The notes under the pieces were generated by a model. The model was not told the origin of the DNA. It worked only from the letters and a program-made list of their open reading frames with translations, and searched no databases. Shown here piece by piece: positions 1 through 6,671 of a DNA stretch of 16,810 nucleotides. Source of the stretch: JAISGQ01 sp045534445 (GTDB taxonomy: Bacteria; Bacillota; Clostridia; Oscillospirales; Acutalibacteraceae); assembly GCA_045534445.1 (NCBI GenBank), contig JAZSJQ010000092.1:1-16810 (forward strand), read 5' to 3'. Both the position numbers and the translations under genes were made by a program. Numbering within the stretch: position 1 is the stretch's first letter; the number at the start of each line of letters is the position of its first letter.

Positions 1-2
1 TA

Positions 3-1730
3 GATCTGCTCAAGCTGTTCAAGAACGGCTTCTCTACAGGCCACGGCTTCCTTCGTGAGCCCCAGGGTATCGGCAGCTACGCTGCTCTCGCCTGCATCGC
101 CGTTCAGGCAAACCAGAACGAAATGCACGGCGGACAGAGCATCCCCAACTTTGATTATTCCATGGCACCGGGCGTTGCCATTACATTTACAAAGGAGTAC
201 TGGAAGGCATTCCGCCGCTTCTTTGAGTACCGCTTCGATGCAGAAGCAGCTGAGATCGATGCTGTTATCGGTGAGCTCAAGGAAAAGCTCGACATCGTTC
301 CGTCTCTCAGCAACAAGGACGAGTTCGGCGCAAAGCTCCTCGAGGCACTCAAAGACAAGTACGACGCTGAGAAGATCACCAAGACCCACGCAGTTGTATG
401 GCAGACCGCATGGGAAGAGACCGATCACGCAACCTATCAGGCAATGGAGGGTGTTGTCCACAACCTCAACACCATGCATTCCAGAGCAGGCGCACAGGTT
501 CCCTTCTCCTCCATCAACTACGGTACTGACACCTCTCCCGAGTCCCGTATGCTTCTCCGCAACCTGCTCATGGCAACAGATGCAGGTCTGGGCAACGGTG
601 AGACTCCCATCTTCCCCGTTCAGATCTTCAAGGTCAAGGAAGGCATCAACTACAACCCCGGCGATCCCAACTATGACCTGTTCAAGCTTGCTATGAAGGT
701 CTCCGCAAAGAGACTCTTCCCCAACTTCTCTTTCCTTGATGCACCCTTCAATCTCCAGTATTACAAGGAAGGTGACTACAACACCGAAGTCGCTTACATG
801 GGCTGCCGTACCCGTGTTATGGGCAACGTTTATGACCCCACAAGAGAAGTCACCTGCGGCAGAGGCAACTTAAGCTTTGTATCCATCAACCTTCCCAGAA
901 TCGGCATCGAGTCCGAGGGCGATATCGGCAAGTTCTATGCTATTCTTGACAGCCGCATCGAGCTTTGCTGCCGTCAGCTTCTCCATCGTTATGGAATTCA
1001 GTGCTCCAAGAAGGTAAGAAACTATCCCTTCCTCATGGGTCAGGGCGTATGGATTGATTCTGACAGCCTTGATATCGACGACAGCGTAGCAGAAGTCCTG
1101 AAGCACGGCACCTTCTCCGTCGGCTTCATCGGTCTGGCTGAGACCCTTGTTGCTCTCGTGGGCAAGCACCACGCAGAAAGCGAAGAGAGCCAGAAGCTTG
1201 GTCTTGAGATCATAACCCATATGAGAGAGTACCTCAACAACAAGAGTCAGGAGCTGAAGCTCAACTTCACCCTCCTTGCAACTCCTGCAGAGGGACTTTC
1301 CGGTCGTTTCGTCCGCATCGACAAGATGAAGTACGGCAAGATCGAAGGCATCACCGACAGAGATTACTACACCAACTCCTTCCATGTTCCCGTATATTAT
1401 CCCTGCAACGCATACAAGAAGATTCAGCTTGAAGCTCCTTATCATGCACTTACCAACGCAGGTCACATAAGCTATGTTGAGCTTGACGGCAACGTCTGCA
1501 ACAACATCGACGCATTTGAAAGCGTTATCCGCTGCATGAAGGAAGCAGGCATCGGCTACGGCTCTATCAACCACCCTGTTGACCGTGACCCCGTCTGCGG
1601 CTACACAGGCGTTATCGGTGATGAGTGTCCCCGCTGCGGCAGAAAAGCCGGCGAGCCCGTTGACGAAAACAAGCTCCGTGAGCTGCGCAAGATGTATCCC
1701 AATATGCCCCACCACATCGGACTTGAATAA
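3..1730 (+). CDS. nrdD: Anaerobic ribonucleoside-triphosphate reductase, large part (5'-truncated by window edge; lacks glycyl-radical domain)
   Basis: This is the catalytic barrel of class III ribonucleotide reductase, which reduces ribonucleoside triphosphates to deoxyribonucleotides under anoxia. The open frame enters from the window edge, 40 codons before the first internal ATG at 123, and reads NrdD-specific sequence throughout. Diagnostic stretches are GFSTGHGFLREP, SYAALACIA, NQNEMHGGQS, the YMGCRT loop (probably the thiyl-radical cysteine, by family analogy) and GRGNLSFVSINLPR. Near the C terminus, VCGY and CPRCGR (codons about 1596-1640) form a zinc-ribbon-like site in which the usual first cysteine is Asp (DPVC). 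The protein then ends at TAA 1728-1730, after PHHIGLE. It has no RVxGY-type glycyl-radical motif; that motif is in the next gene. No nrdG activase gene is seen nearby. The identity is near certain, and the split is directly visible. Confidence 0.95.
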   Translation, partial: DLLKLFKNGFSTGHGFLREPQGIGSYAALACIAVQANQNEMHGGQSIPNFDYSMAPGVAITFTKEYWKAFRRFFEYRFDAEAAEIDAVIGELKEKLDIVPSLSNKDEFGAKLLEALKDKYDAEKITKTHAVVWQTAWEETDHATYQAMEGVVHNLNTMHSRAGAQVPFSSINYGTDTSPESRMLLRNLLMATDAGLGNGETPIFPVQIFKVKEGINYNPGDPNYDLFKLAMKVSAKRLFPNFSFLDAPFNLQYYKEGDYNTEVAYMGCRTRVMGNVYDPTREVTCGRGNLSFVSINLPRIGIESEGDIGKFYAILDSRIELCCRQLLHRYGIQCSKKVRNYPFLMGQGVWIDSDSLDIDDSVAEVLKHGTFSVGFIGLAETLVALVGKHHAESEESQKLGLEIITHMREYLNNKSQELKLNFTLLATPAEGLSGRFVRIDKMKYGKIEGITDRDYYTNSFHVPVYYPCNAYKKIQLEAPYHALTNAGHISYVELDGNVCNNIDAFESVIRCMKEAGIGYGSINHPVDRDPVCGYTGVIGDECPRCGRKAGEPVDENKLRELRKMYPNMPHHIGLE

Positions 1731-1744
1731 TTGATTTATACTTC

Positions 1745-1753
1745 AAAAGGAGG
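1745..1753 (+). promoter_or_regulatory. Strong ribosome binding site of the glycyl-radical mini-gene
   Basis: AAAAGGAGG lies 8 bases before the ATG at 1762. It is a near-perfect Shine-Dalgarno sequence and supports independent translation of the small reading frame after the nrdD stop. Confidence 0.85.
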
Positions 1754-1761
1754 ATTTAATA

Positions 1762-1932
1762 ATGAACGTAACCGTTAATGAGAATAATGTAAAGCAGGTC
1801 GGCGAAGGCGTCGATTTCGAGAGAATCCGCAGAATCACAGGTTACCTCGTAGGTACCATTGACCGTTTCAACGATGCAAAGAGAGCAGAGGAGTCTGACA
1901 GAGTAAAGCACACCCTCTCTGCTGAGAACTAA
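1762..1932 (+). CDS. Stand-alone glycyl-radical domain of anaerobic ribonucleotide reductase (56 aa)
   Basis: This 56-residue protein starts MNVTVNENN and contains RIRRITGYLVGT, matching the C-terminal glycyl-radical loop of NrdD; Gly27 (codon 1840-1842) would carry the radical. It continues with DRFNDAKRAEE and DRVKH, as the last residues of clostridial NrdDs do, and ends at TAA 1930-1932. In ordinary NrdD this segment is covalently joined to the catalytic barrel and is activated by the radical-SAM enzyme NrdG. Here it is in a different frame from nrdD, 31 bases downstream, with its own AAAAGGAGG. An in-frame TGA at 1732-1734 prevents simple +1 frameshift fusion. The natural reading is a two-polypeptide NrdD, in which this subunit docks into the barrel, similar in concept to the YfiD spare part for pyruvate formate-lyase. 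Residues 1-18 have no obvious NrdD counterpart and may serve docking (inference). Confidence 0.9.
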   Translation: MNVTVNENNVKQVGEGVDFERIRRITGYLVGTIDRFNDAKRAEESDRVKHTLSAEN

Positions 1933-1937
1933 AATTT

Positions 1938-1965
1938 AAAAGGCTCCCGAAAGGGAGCCTTTTCT
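1938..1965 (+). terminator. Intrinsic terminator of the nrdD operon
   Basis: A perfect 11-bp stem (1938-1948 with 1953-1963) has a GAAA tetraloop and a T-rich 3' arm. It lies 5 bases after the mini-gene stop, so nrdD and the glycyl-radical gene end one transcript. Confidence 0.85.
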
Positions 1966-1979
1966 TCTATCTGTCATAA

Positions 1980-2032
1980 GGCTTCCCCTTGAGGGGGGAG
2001 CTGTGCCATGCGAGCATGGTTTTGATGAGGTG
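1980..2032. repeat. Dispersed palindromic intergenic repeat, copy 1
   Basis: It begins GGCTTCCCCTTGAGGGG and ends with a GATGAGG box. Closely similar architecture occurs at 9773-9822 and 16697 onward (hairpin with TTGA/TTGTCA loop, AGCTGT, variable palindrome, TGA-GAG box). It has no coding capacity. Confidence 0.6.
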
Positions 2033-2036
2033 TAAC

Positions 2037-2070
2037 AAAAGCCACGATGCGGCTGCATCGTGGCTTTTTT
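2037..2070 (-). terminator. Intrinsic terminator downstream of the CofE-like gene (probably bidirectional)
   Basis: A perfect 14-bp stem (2037-2050 with 2055-2068) has a 4-base loop, with T tracts on both strands. It sits 5 bases past the stop of the minus-strand CofE-like gene and also faces the nrdD operon. Confidence 0.8.
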
Positions 2071-2075
2071 ATATC

Positions 2076-3269
2076 TTAGTCTTCCTTTGCGTAGGTGTCG
2101 AAGTAACCCTGAATGAATACAACAGGAGTACCCTTGTCACCGCTGCCGGAGGTTAAGTCGCAGAGTGAGCCGATAAGGTCGGTAAGCTGTCTGGGGGTTG
2201 TGCCCTCGGAAGCCATGTTGCCGACGAGGTCTGCTTCCTTCTCCTTGATGGAGTTCTTGATAGCCTCGGAAAGCGCCTCACCGGAAAGACCTGCAAAGTC
2301 GTTGTCTGCAAGGTACTTGAGCTTCAGCTCATTGGGCTTGCCGCAAAGACCTGCGGTGCAGGCAGGGGAGACAACGGGGTCTGCAAGCTCCCATATCTTG
2401 CCCACGGGATCCTTGAAAGCACCGTCGCCGTAGATCATAGCCTCAATATTCTTGCCTGTCATTTCGTTGAGCTTCTTTGCCAGTGCATCAACAAAGGTCT
2501 GGCAGTCACGGGGGAAGGGCTTTACGCTGGCCTCTGTTGCCTTGTTGGAGCCGAGAAGACCGTAATTCTCGTTGTAGCCGCTGCCGTCAACACTCTCGTT
2601 GAGGATGTCAGCAAGGGTGAGAACCTGCTTTGCGCCTGCCTTCATAAGGCGGCGGACGGTTCTCTGACGGGTGTGGATATCACAAGTGAGAACGCTGTCA
2701 GTATACTCAAGAATAGCCTGTGCGCGGTTTGCGAAGATGACCTCAACCTCACAGCCGCACTCGCGGATAAGGTTGCAGTAATAATCAACATAGTCAACGC
2801 CTGTAAAGGGGTGTACAGTGTAGCCGAAAAGCTCACGATACTTCTTTTCATCGAGAACATCGGTGTAGGGATCAACACCCTTCTCGTCAAGAAGATCGGG
2901 GTCAAAGAGGTGGTTTCCGACCTCATCAGAGGGATAGGAAAGCATAAGATAAATCTTCTTCATGCCCTTTGCGATGCCGCGAAGGCAGATAGCAAAGCGG
3001 TTTCTGGAGAGAATGGGGAAGATGACGCCGATAGTGTCGGACTCAAACTTTGCGGAGACGTCCTTGGCAATAGCATCAACGCTTGCATAGTTGCCCATGG
3101 AACGAGCCACAACAGACTCGGTAACTGCAACGATGTCTCTGTCGTTGAAAGCGAAGCCCTCAGCCTTGGAAGCGGCAACAACGCTCTCTGCAACGATGGA
3201 AACAAGATCCTCGCCCTGACGGATGACCGGAGTACGGATACCGCGTGAAATAACGCCCACTGTTCTCAT
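2076..3269 (-). CDS. Coenzyme F420-0:L-glutamate ligase (CofE) family protein
   Basis: This 397-aa cytoplasmic protein has a CofE-type N-terminal domain: GIRTPVIRQGEDLVSIVAES (residues 9-28) and DRDIVAVTESVVARSMGNY (about 43-61) resemble CofE's IPEVRPGDDLA and D-ILVVTQKVVSKAEG segments. CofE adds glutamates to F420-0 in methanogens and actinobacteria. This copy is much longer than a typical CofE of about 250 aa. Its distal part (MIYGDGAFKDP, SEGTTPRQLTDLIGS) looks like a clostridial version found in bacteria not known to make F420, so the substrate is probably different. No other F420 gene is in the window. The start is supported by GAAAGGTTG 8 bases upstream of the ATG. It is divergent from the LysR gene, which may control it. 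Family assignment is moderately firm; substrate unknown. Confidence 0.72.
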   Translation of the reverse strand: MRTVGVISRGIRTPVIRQGEDLVSIVAESVVAASKAEGFAFNDRDIVAVTESVVARSMGNYASVDAIAKDVSAKFESDTIGVIFPILSRNRFAICLRGIAKGMKKIYLMLSYPSDEVGNHLFDPDLLDEKGVDPYTDVLDEKKYRELFGYTVHPFTGVDYVDYYCNLIRECGCEVEVIFANRAQAILEYTDSVLTCDIHTRQRTVRRLMKAGAKQVLTLADILNESVDGSGYNENYGLLGSNKATEASVKPFPRDCQTFVDALAKKLNEMTGKNIEAMIYGDGAFKDPVGKIWELADPVVSPACTAGLCGKPNELKLKYLADNDFAGLSGEALSEAIKNSIKEKEADLVGNMASEGTTPRQLTDLIGSLCDLTSGSGDKGTPVVFIQGYFDTYAKED

Positions 3270-3335
3270 GTTTTATCAACCTTTCATTTTAAGAAAATAA
3301 ACGGCAGAATTTACTGCCCCGAAATTTCCGTGTAT

Positions 3336-3364
3336 ATTTTATCACAACTCTTGATATAAGTAAA
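3336..3364 (-). promoter_or_regulatory. Candidate promoter of the CofE-like gene
   Basis: On the minus strand, TTTACT (3359-3364), 17 bases and TAAAAT (3336-3341) form a plausible sigma-A promoter about 70 bases upstream of the start. It overlaps the lysR promoter, so the two would compete or be co-regulated. Confidence 0.45.
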
Positions 3365-3379
3365 TAGATAGTTTATTAT
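3351..3379 (+). promoter_or_regulatory. Promoter of the LysR-type regulator gene
   Basis: TTGATA (3351-3356), 17 bases and TATTAT (3374-3379) match the sigma-A consensus well and face the regulator gene. Confidence 0.6.
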
Positions 3380-3408
3380 ATTATATATAAGCTGTGATTA
3401 TATATAAT
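3380..3408. promoter_or_regulatory. Perfect inverted repeat, candidate LysR operator
   Basis: Arms ATTATATATAA (3380-3390) and TTATATATAAT (3398-3408) flank GCTGTGA. The centre TAAGCTGTGATTA fits the LysR-family T-N11-A box. It begins immediately after the lysR -10 box, as expected for autorepression. Low sequence complexity of the arms tempers confidence. Confidence 0.5.
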
Positions 3409-3436
3409 CGTAGGGGAGGGTCTCCGTGCCCTCCCG
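3409..3436. repeat. REP-like palindrome (GTAGGGG family)
   Basis: GTAGGGGAGGG, 8 bases and CCCTCCCG form a 7-bp perfect stem (3414-3420 with 3429-3435). The GTAGGG-stem-CCG design matches the palindromes inside the RAYT gene at 8304-8332 and at the IS insertion point, suggesting mobilisation by a RAYT-type enzyme. Confidence 0.5.
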
Positions 3437-3453
3437 TCAAAAGGAGCGGTATT

Positions 3454-4335
3454 ATGAACATCAGCACCGAATTATACAAAATATTTTCTGCCGTATCTGA
3501 GGCAGGCACATTTTCAGGTGCCGCAGAGCTTCTGGGGATCAGCCAGCCTGCGGTCAGTCAGGCAATGCTCAAGCTTGAAGACGCACTGGAAGTAAAGCTC
3601 TTTGACCGTTCCTCTCGCGGCGTTCGTCTGACAAAGGAAGGCGAACTTCTCAGCGGTTATGTCCGCTCTGCGATGGGGCTAATTGAGGCAGGCGAAAAAA
3701 AGCTTCTTGAGCTTCGTTCACTTTCCGCAGGAGAATTGCGCATAGGTGCAGGTGACACGGTTTCCAAATGGTATCTTTCCCCATTTATCGGAAAGTATCA
3801 CACCCTCTACCCCGATGTAAAAATAAGCATAACAAACCGCACCACCGACGGTACAATGGAGCTTCTTCGCAGTGGTGCGATAGATATAGGTCTTGTCAAT
3901 ATGCCTATGAGCGAAAAGGGCTTTGTATTCGAGGAATGCTTGCCTGTTCACGATGTTTTCATTGCAGGAGAGCCCTTTTCTCATCTGAACGGCAGGGAAG
4001 TCACTCTCTCCGAGCTTGCCTCTCACCCTCTTATCATGCTTGAGCAGGCATCAAATTCCCGAAGAATGGTTGACAGACACTTCCTCGAAAACGGCGTTGT
4101 ACTGCGCCCTGAGATAGAACTCGGCGCTCACGACCTTCTTATCGACTATGCGCGCATCGGTCTCGGCATTGCCTGTGTAACACGGGAATTTGTGCGCTAC
4201 GATGACAGCGATGGGCTGTTTGAAGTAAAGCTTTCCCAGAAAGTCCCGCGCAGGAATATAGCAGTATGCTACAGAGAAAATATCCCCCTCTCTGCGGCGG
4301 CAAAGAGATTTATCTCTCTGCTGGGTGATGAATAA
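3454..4335 (+). CDS. LysR-family transcriptional regulator
   Basis: This 293-aa protein has an N-terminal winged helix-turn-helix of LysR type (residues about 4-63: FSAVSEAGTFSGAAELLGIS, QPAVSQAMLKLEDALEVKLF, DRSSRGVRLTKEGE). A type 2 periplasmic-binding-like effector domain follows from about residue 90 (ELRIGAGDTVSKWYLSPFI through the C terminus). Length is typical for the family. An open frame extends 20 codons upstream, but I chose the ATG at 3454 because AAAAGGAG lies 7 bases before it and LysR homology begins there; the upstream codons run through a REP-like palindrome. It is divergent from the CofE-like gene with an operator-like palindrome between them, which suggests control of that gene and of itself. 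The effector is unknown; the binding-domain resemblance to CysB/CbbR/YtlI-type regulators is only general. Confidence 0.93.
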   Translation: MNISTELYKIFSAVSEAGTFSGAAELLGISQPAVSQAMLKLEDALEVKLFDRSSRGVRLTKEGELLSGYVRSAMGLIEAGEKKLLELRSLSAGELRIGAGDTVSKWYLSPFIGKYHTLYPDVKISITNRTTDGTMELLRSGAIDIGLVNMPMSEKGFVFEECLPVHDVFIAGEPFSHLNGREVTLSELASHPLIMLEQASNSRRMVDRHFLENGVVLRPEIELGAHDLLIDYARIGLGIACVTREFVRYDDSDGLFEVKLSQKVPRRNIAVCYRENIPLSAAAKRFISLLGDE

Positions 4336-4343
4336 GGAAACAC

Positions 4344-4375
4344 AAAAGCCCTCTCTGATGAGAGGGCTTTTGCTG
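4344..4375 (+). terminator. Intrinsic terminator of the LysR gene
   Basis: AAAAGCCCTCTC (4344-4355), loop TGAT and GAGAGGGCTTTT (4360-4371) form a perfect 12-bp stem ending in T residues, 8 bases after the stop codon. Confidence 0.8.
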
Positions 4376-4431
4376 TGTACTTTATGTTTACCAATATTCG
4401 TTCTCGTGGATAATTCCGATGATGTTGATTT

Positions 4432-5496
4432 CTATTCAACAGGTGAAATTATATTTCCATCAATATCTATTTCAACTTCCCAGAAATCCTGCGGATCGTC
4501 AGCACCTTGTACAAAAATCCGATTATCATTACATCCAACACCCAAAATACCTGTTCCCTGCTTTATCCGGTCAGCAGATAAGATCTTTACACTACCGCTG
4601 TTGTCCACCCTGTAAAGCGAATCGAAATCATTATAAAGAATATAGTTTTGGCAAAAAGAACAGGTCAAAACGTCAACATCATATTCAATAAGTTCGACGC
4701 TGTAAGTTTCACAATTAAATCTGTAAAGTCTGTCATAATAGTCGGCAACCATTACTTTGTAATACAAATAGCCGTTGTTCACCGCATATAATCCACCGTT
4801 GTCAAACCTCGTAAAGGTTCCTTCAAAATCATAGCACCATAGCGGGTAATCATAGTGCTCAAAGGAATCACCATAAGCGTACCACAGTTTACCACGATAT
4901 ACAATGAAGTTTGAAGGTGTTGAATCGACATAAAGCAAATCAGGAATTTCAACGATCAGTTTAGAATTCTGTCCGTTATAATCCATTAAAAATATTTTAT
5001 TGCCGCTCTGGTAATAAATGCCTTCTTCAGCAAAATAACAACCCACGACAGGGTCGTCAATCAACCGTTCTCCAACGCCGTCTTTGTATCTTGTAATGTA
5101 TGAGCTATACCAGGAATAAGCATTCTCTGTTGCATAGATCGTATTATCAATAACGATACGAACCATAAAATCATCTTTTTGCGGGACTCCGATATATGCA
5201 GGCTCCTCTCCGAGATTTTCATAATAACGATAATATTCCGCACTGTTTCCCGGAAAAACGGAGTAAACACCATTGTTGGAAACTAAAAACGGCTGAGAAG
5301 AATTATAGCATTTTGCAAAGGGATCGCTCTCATCAGTATTTATCTCTGACAACGGCTGCTCTGTGACATGATGCTTATAAATATCTGTTTTGTTTCCTGC
5401 AAGTACTTGATTTTCTTTATAGCTGCAGACGGAACACCCTGATAACAAGGTTATAAGGATTCCAACAACGCACAATATCCCCAAAACTTTTCTCAT
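4432..5496 (-). CDS. Predicted lipoprotein of unknown function
   Basis: This 354-aa exported protein has a short positively charged N terminus (MRK), a hydrophobic stretch (residues 4-18) and a lipobox LLSGC with Cys21. It would therefore be cleaved by signal peptidase II and anchored on the outer face of the membrane. The mature part is rich in Tyr, Asp and Asn and has recurring short strands such as GIYYQSGNKIFLMDYNGQN, LYAVNNGYLYYKV, RLYRFNCETYSVELI and SLYRVDNSGSVKIL. These resemble blades of the DUF5050-type beta-propeller lipoproteins of Clostridia (inference, no catalytic motif seen). A weak AGGGG site lies 8-9 bases before the ATG. The gene stands alone between a terminator and a repeat, and its lower GC than its neighbours suggests separate acquisition. 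Function not recognisable. Confidence 0.75.
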   Translation of the reverse strand: MRKVLGILCVVGILITLLSGCSVCSYKENQVLAGNKTDIYKHHVTEQPLSEINTDESDPFAKCYNSSQPFLVSNNGVYSVFPGNSAEYYRYYENLGEEPAYIGVPQKDDFMVRIVIDNTIYATENAYSWYSSYITRYKDGVGERLIDDPVVGCYFAEEGIYYQSGNKIFLMDYNGQNSKLIVEIPDLLYVDSTPSNFIVYRGKLWYAYGDSFEHYDYPLWCYDFEGTFTRFDNGGLYAVNNGYLYYKVMVADYYDRLYRFNCETYSVELIEYDVDVLTCSFCQNYILYNDFDSLYRVDNSGSVKILSADRIKQGTGILGVGCNDNRIFVQGADDPQDFWEVEIDIDGNIISPVE

Positions 5497-5532
5497 GGAT
5501 TTTTACCCCTATCTTTAATTTTAATTATAAAT

Positions 5533-5561
5533 ATTATATCATATCTTAACTTTCAATGCAA
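5533..5561 (-). promoter_or_regulatory. Promoter of the lipoprotein gene
   Basis: On the minus strand, TTGCAT (5556-5561), 17 bases and a perfect TATAAT (5533-5538) lie about 37 bases upstream of the start codon. Confidence 0.6.
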
Positions 5562-5608
5562 TAAAAAGAAAATGACTTTCATTCCCTGTATTCCCCTCCG
5601 AATAAAAA

Positions 5609-5666
5609 ACCTCCCTCTGATGAGGGAGGTGGATGCGGCGAAGCCGCAGACGGAGGGAGAGAGCTT
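5609..5666. repeat. Dispersed compound palindrome (CTCCCTC-TGAT-GAGGGAG type)
   Basis: A 9-bp stem (5609-5617 with 5622-5630, TGAT loop) is followed by a second hairpin TGCGGC-GAA-GCCGCA (5634-5648) and GACGGAGGGAGAG. It is non-coding, lies between the lipoprotein promoter and the ArgD-like stop, and may also act as a transcription barrier. Confidence 0.6.
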
Positions 5667-5684
5667 CAAGGGTAGTTTCTTCGC

Positions 5685-6671
5685 CTATCTCTCATCTGCC
5701 GATAGAATCATATCTATTGCTCGTTCTATCTGTTCATCTGTGACATCAAAGGGCGGTTTGAAGATAATATGTGTCCCTTCACCGCCGCAGAGAAGCCCTT
5801 TTCGGATCATCAGCCTGCGGAGATGCTGATTATTTGCCTGAGCGGAAATAATCAGACCGCATCGGTCAACACAAAGGAACTTGTCAGTTTCGCTCAGCCT
5901 CTGCTCAAGTTTTTTGCCCATCTTCTCAGCCTGCGCTTCAAAGCCCTTTGCACTCAATCGGCGCAGCACGCTCTGGGCGACAGTGCAGATTATAGGATTC
6001 GGCTGTGCGCCGTAAGCCTTTGAATGTGCCGCCTCGCCATTGAGCAGACAGACCGTCAGTGGCAGACCGCCTCCAAGTCCTCCTGCAAGAATGATATCGG
6101 GTCGTATATCCTGCGAGAGGCACACCGTGGGAGATAGCGTGCGCATGAATCCCACCTGCCGCTCATCGGCAATGGTGATAAGATCGTATTCATATGCGAG
6201 GGTGAAAATATTCCTGTAGTATTCCTCGGAAAAAGGCTGTGCCGATTCGGTGTCAAAAACTGAAAAAACAACGGCACAGGTGCCCTCGGGTATTCCTTGA
6301 GGGTCGAGGTCGAGAGGGTCGTCTATGTATAGAATGCCGTTTCTGCCGTCCCCGTAATGGGCGACAGAATAATCGAGGGCAATGGAAATTGCGCAGTCAA
6401 GCGCACTTATATCATCGTGGGCAAAAAGCACTGAATCCGTCTTTGTGATACGGGTCAGATTTTCCGCAAAATCAGCGGCGCATTCTATAGCGCACCCTGC
6501 GGAAAATATTGATTTCTCCGTCGCCTGCCTTATGACCTCGGCAGTGGCTCCGTCAGAAAAAACATCGGTTGCAAAATTGATTATCCCCTCGTCCATAACC
6601 TGCGCAAACCTCGGTGCAGGGGAGATGAGAGTCTCGTATTTATCTAAAAGCTCACGTCTGTTCATCGACAT
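5685..6671 (-). CDS. ArgD-like class III aminotransferase homologue lacking the PLP lysine (predicted pseudoenzyme)
   Basis: This 328-aa protein is related to acetylornithine aminotransferase ArgD. LITIADERQVGFMRT (165-178) matches the IADEVQTGFGRTG motif with the PLP-nitrogen Asp169 kept. PDIILAGGLGGGLP (191-204) matches PDI-TLAKGLGGGVP but has Gly197 where the Schiff-base lysine belongs. QPNPIICTVAQSVL (223-236) matches GGNPLACAAALAVL, and the C-terminal KGLL...FKPPFDVTDEQIERAI matches the ArgD end. The phosphate-binding SGAEAN segment is replaced by HDDISAL (85-91), and the Arg before the PP motif is lost. The protein is about 70 residues shorter than ArgD. The start at 6671 has AGGAGG 9 bases upstream; the longer frame to 6710 would run into the RAYT remnant. 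There is no frameshift or stop, so the frame seems maintained. It lies beside an equally degenerate ArgC relative. It cannot be a normal aminotransferase; a regulatory or structural role is possible. Confidence 0.8.
   Translation of the reverse strand: MSMNRRELLDKYETLISPAPRFAQVMDEGIINFATDVFSDGATAEVIRQATEKSIFSAGCAIECAADFAENLTRITKTDSVLFAHDDISALDCAISIALDYSVAHYGDGRNGILYIDDPLDLDPQGIPEGTCAVVFSVFDTESAQPFSEEYYRNIFTLAYEYDLITIADERQVGFMRTLSPTVCLSQDIRPDIILAGGLGGGLPLTVCLLNGEAAHSKAYGAQPNPIICTVAQSVLRRLSAKGFEAQAEKMGKKLEQRLSETDKFLCVDRCGLIISAQANNQHLRRLMIRKGLLCGGEGTHIIFKPPFDVTDEQIERAIDMILSADER

Noticed and set aside
870..1715. 281-codon open frame opposite nrdD
   Set aside because: Antisense shadow of a certain gene; no ribosome binding site.
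1728..1762. nrdD split as a simple sequencing error or programmed frameshift
   Set aside because: The upstream frame ends at TAA 1728, and the mini-gene frame has its own TGA at 1732-1734, a perfect ribosome binding site and an ATG. Joining them would need several changes.
3394..3453. Longer LysR N terminus
   Set aside because: The extra 20 codons run through a REP-like palindrome and have no LysR homology; the ribosome binding site supports 3454.
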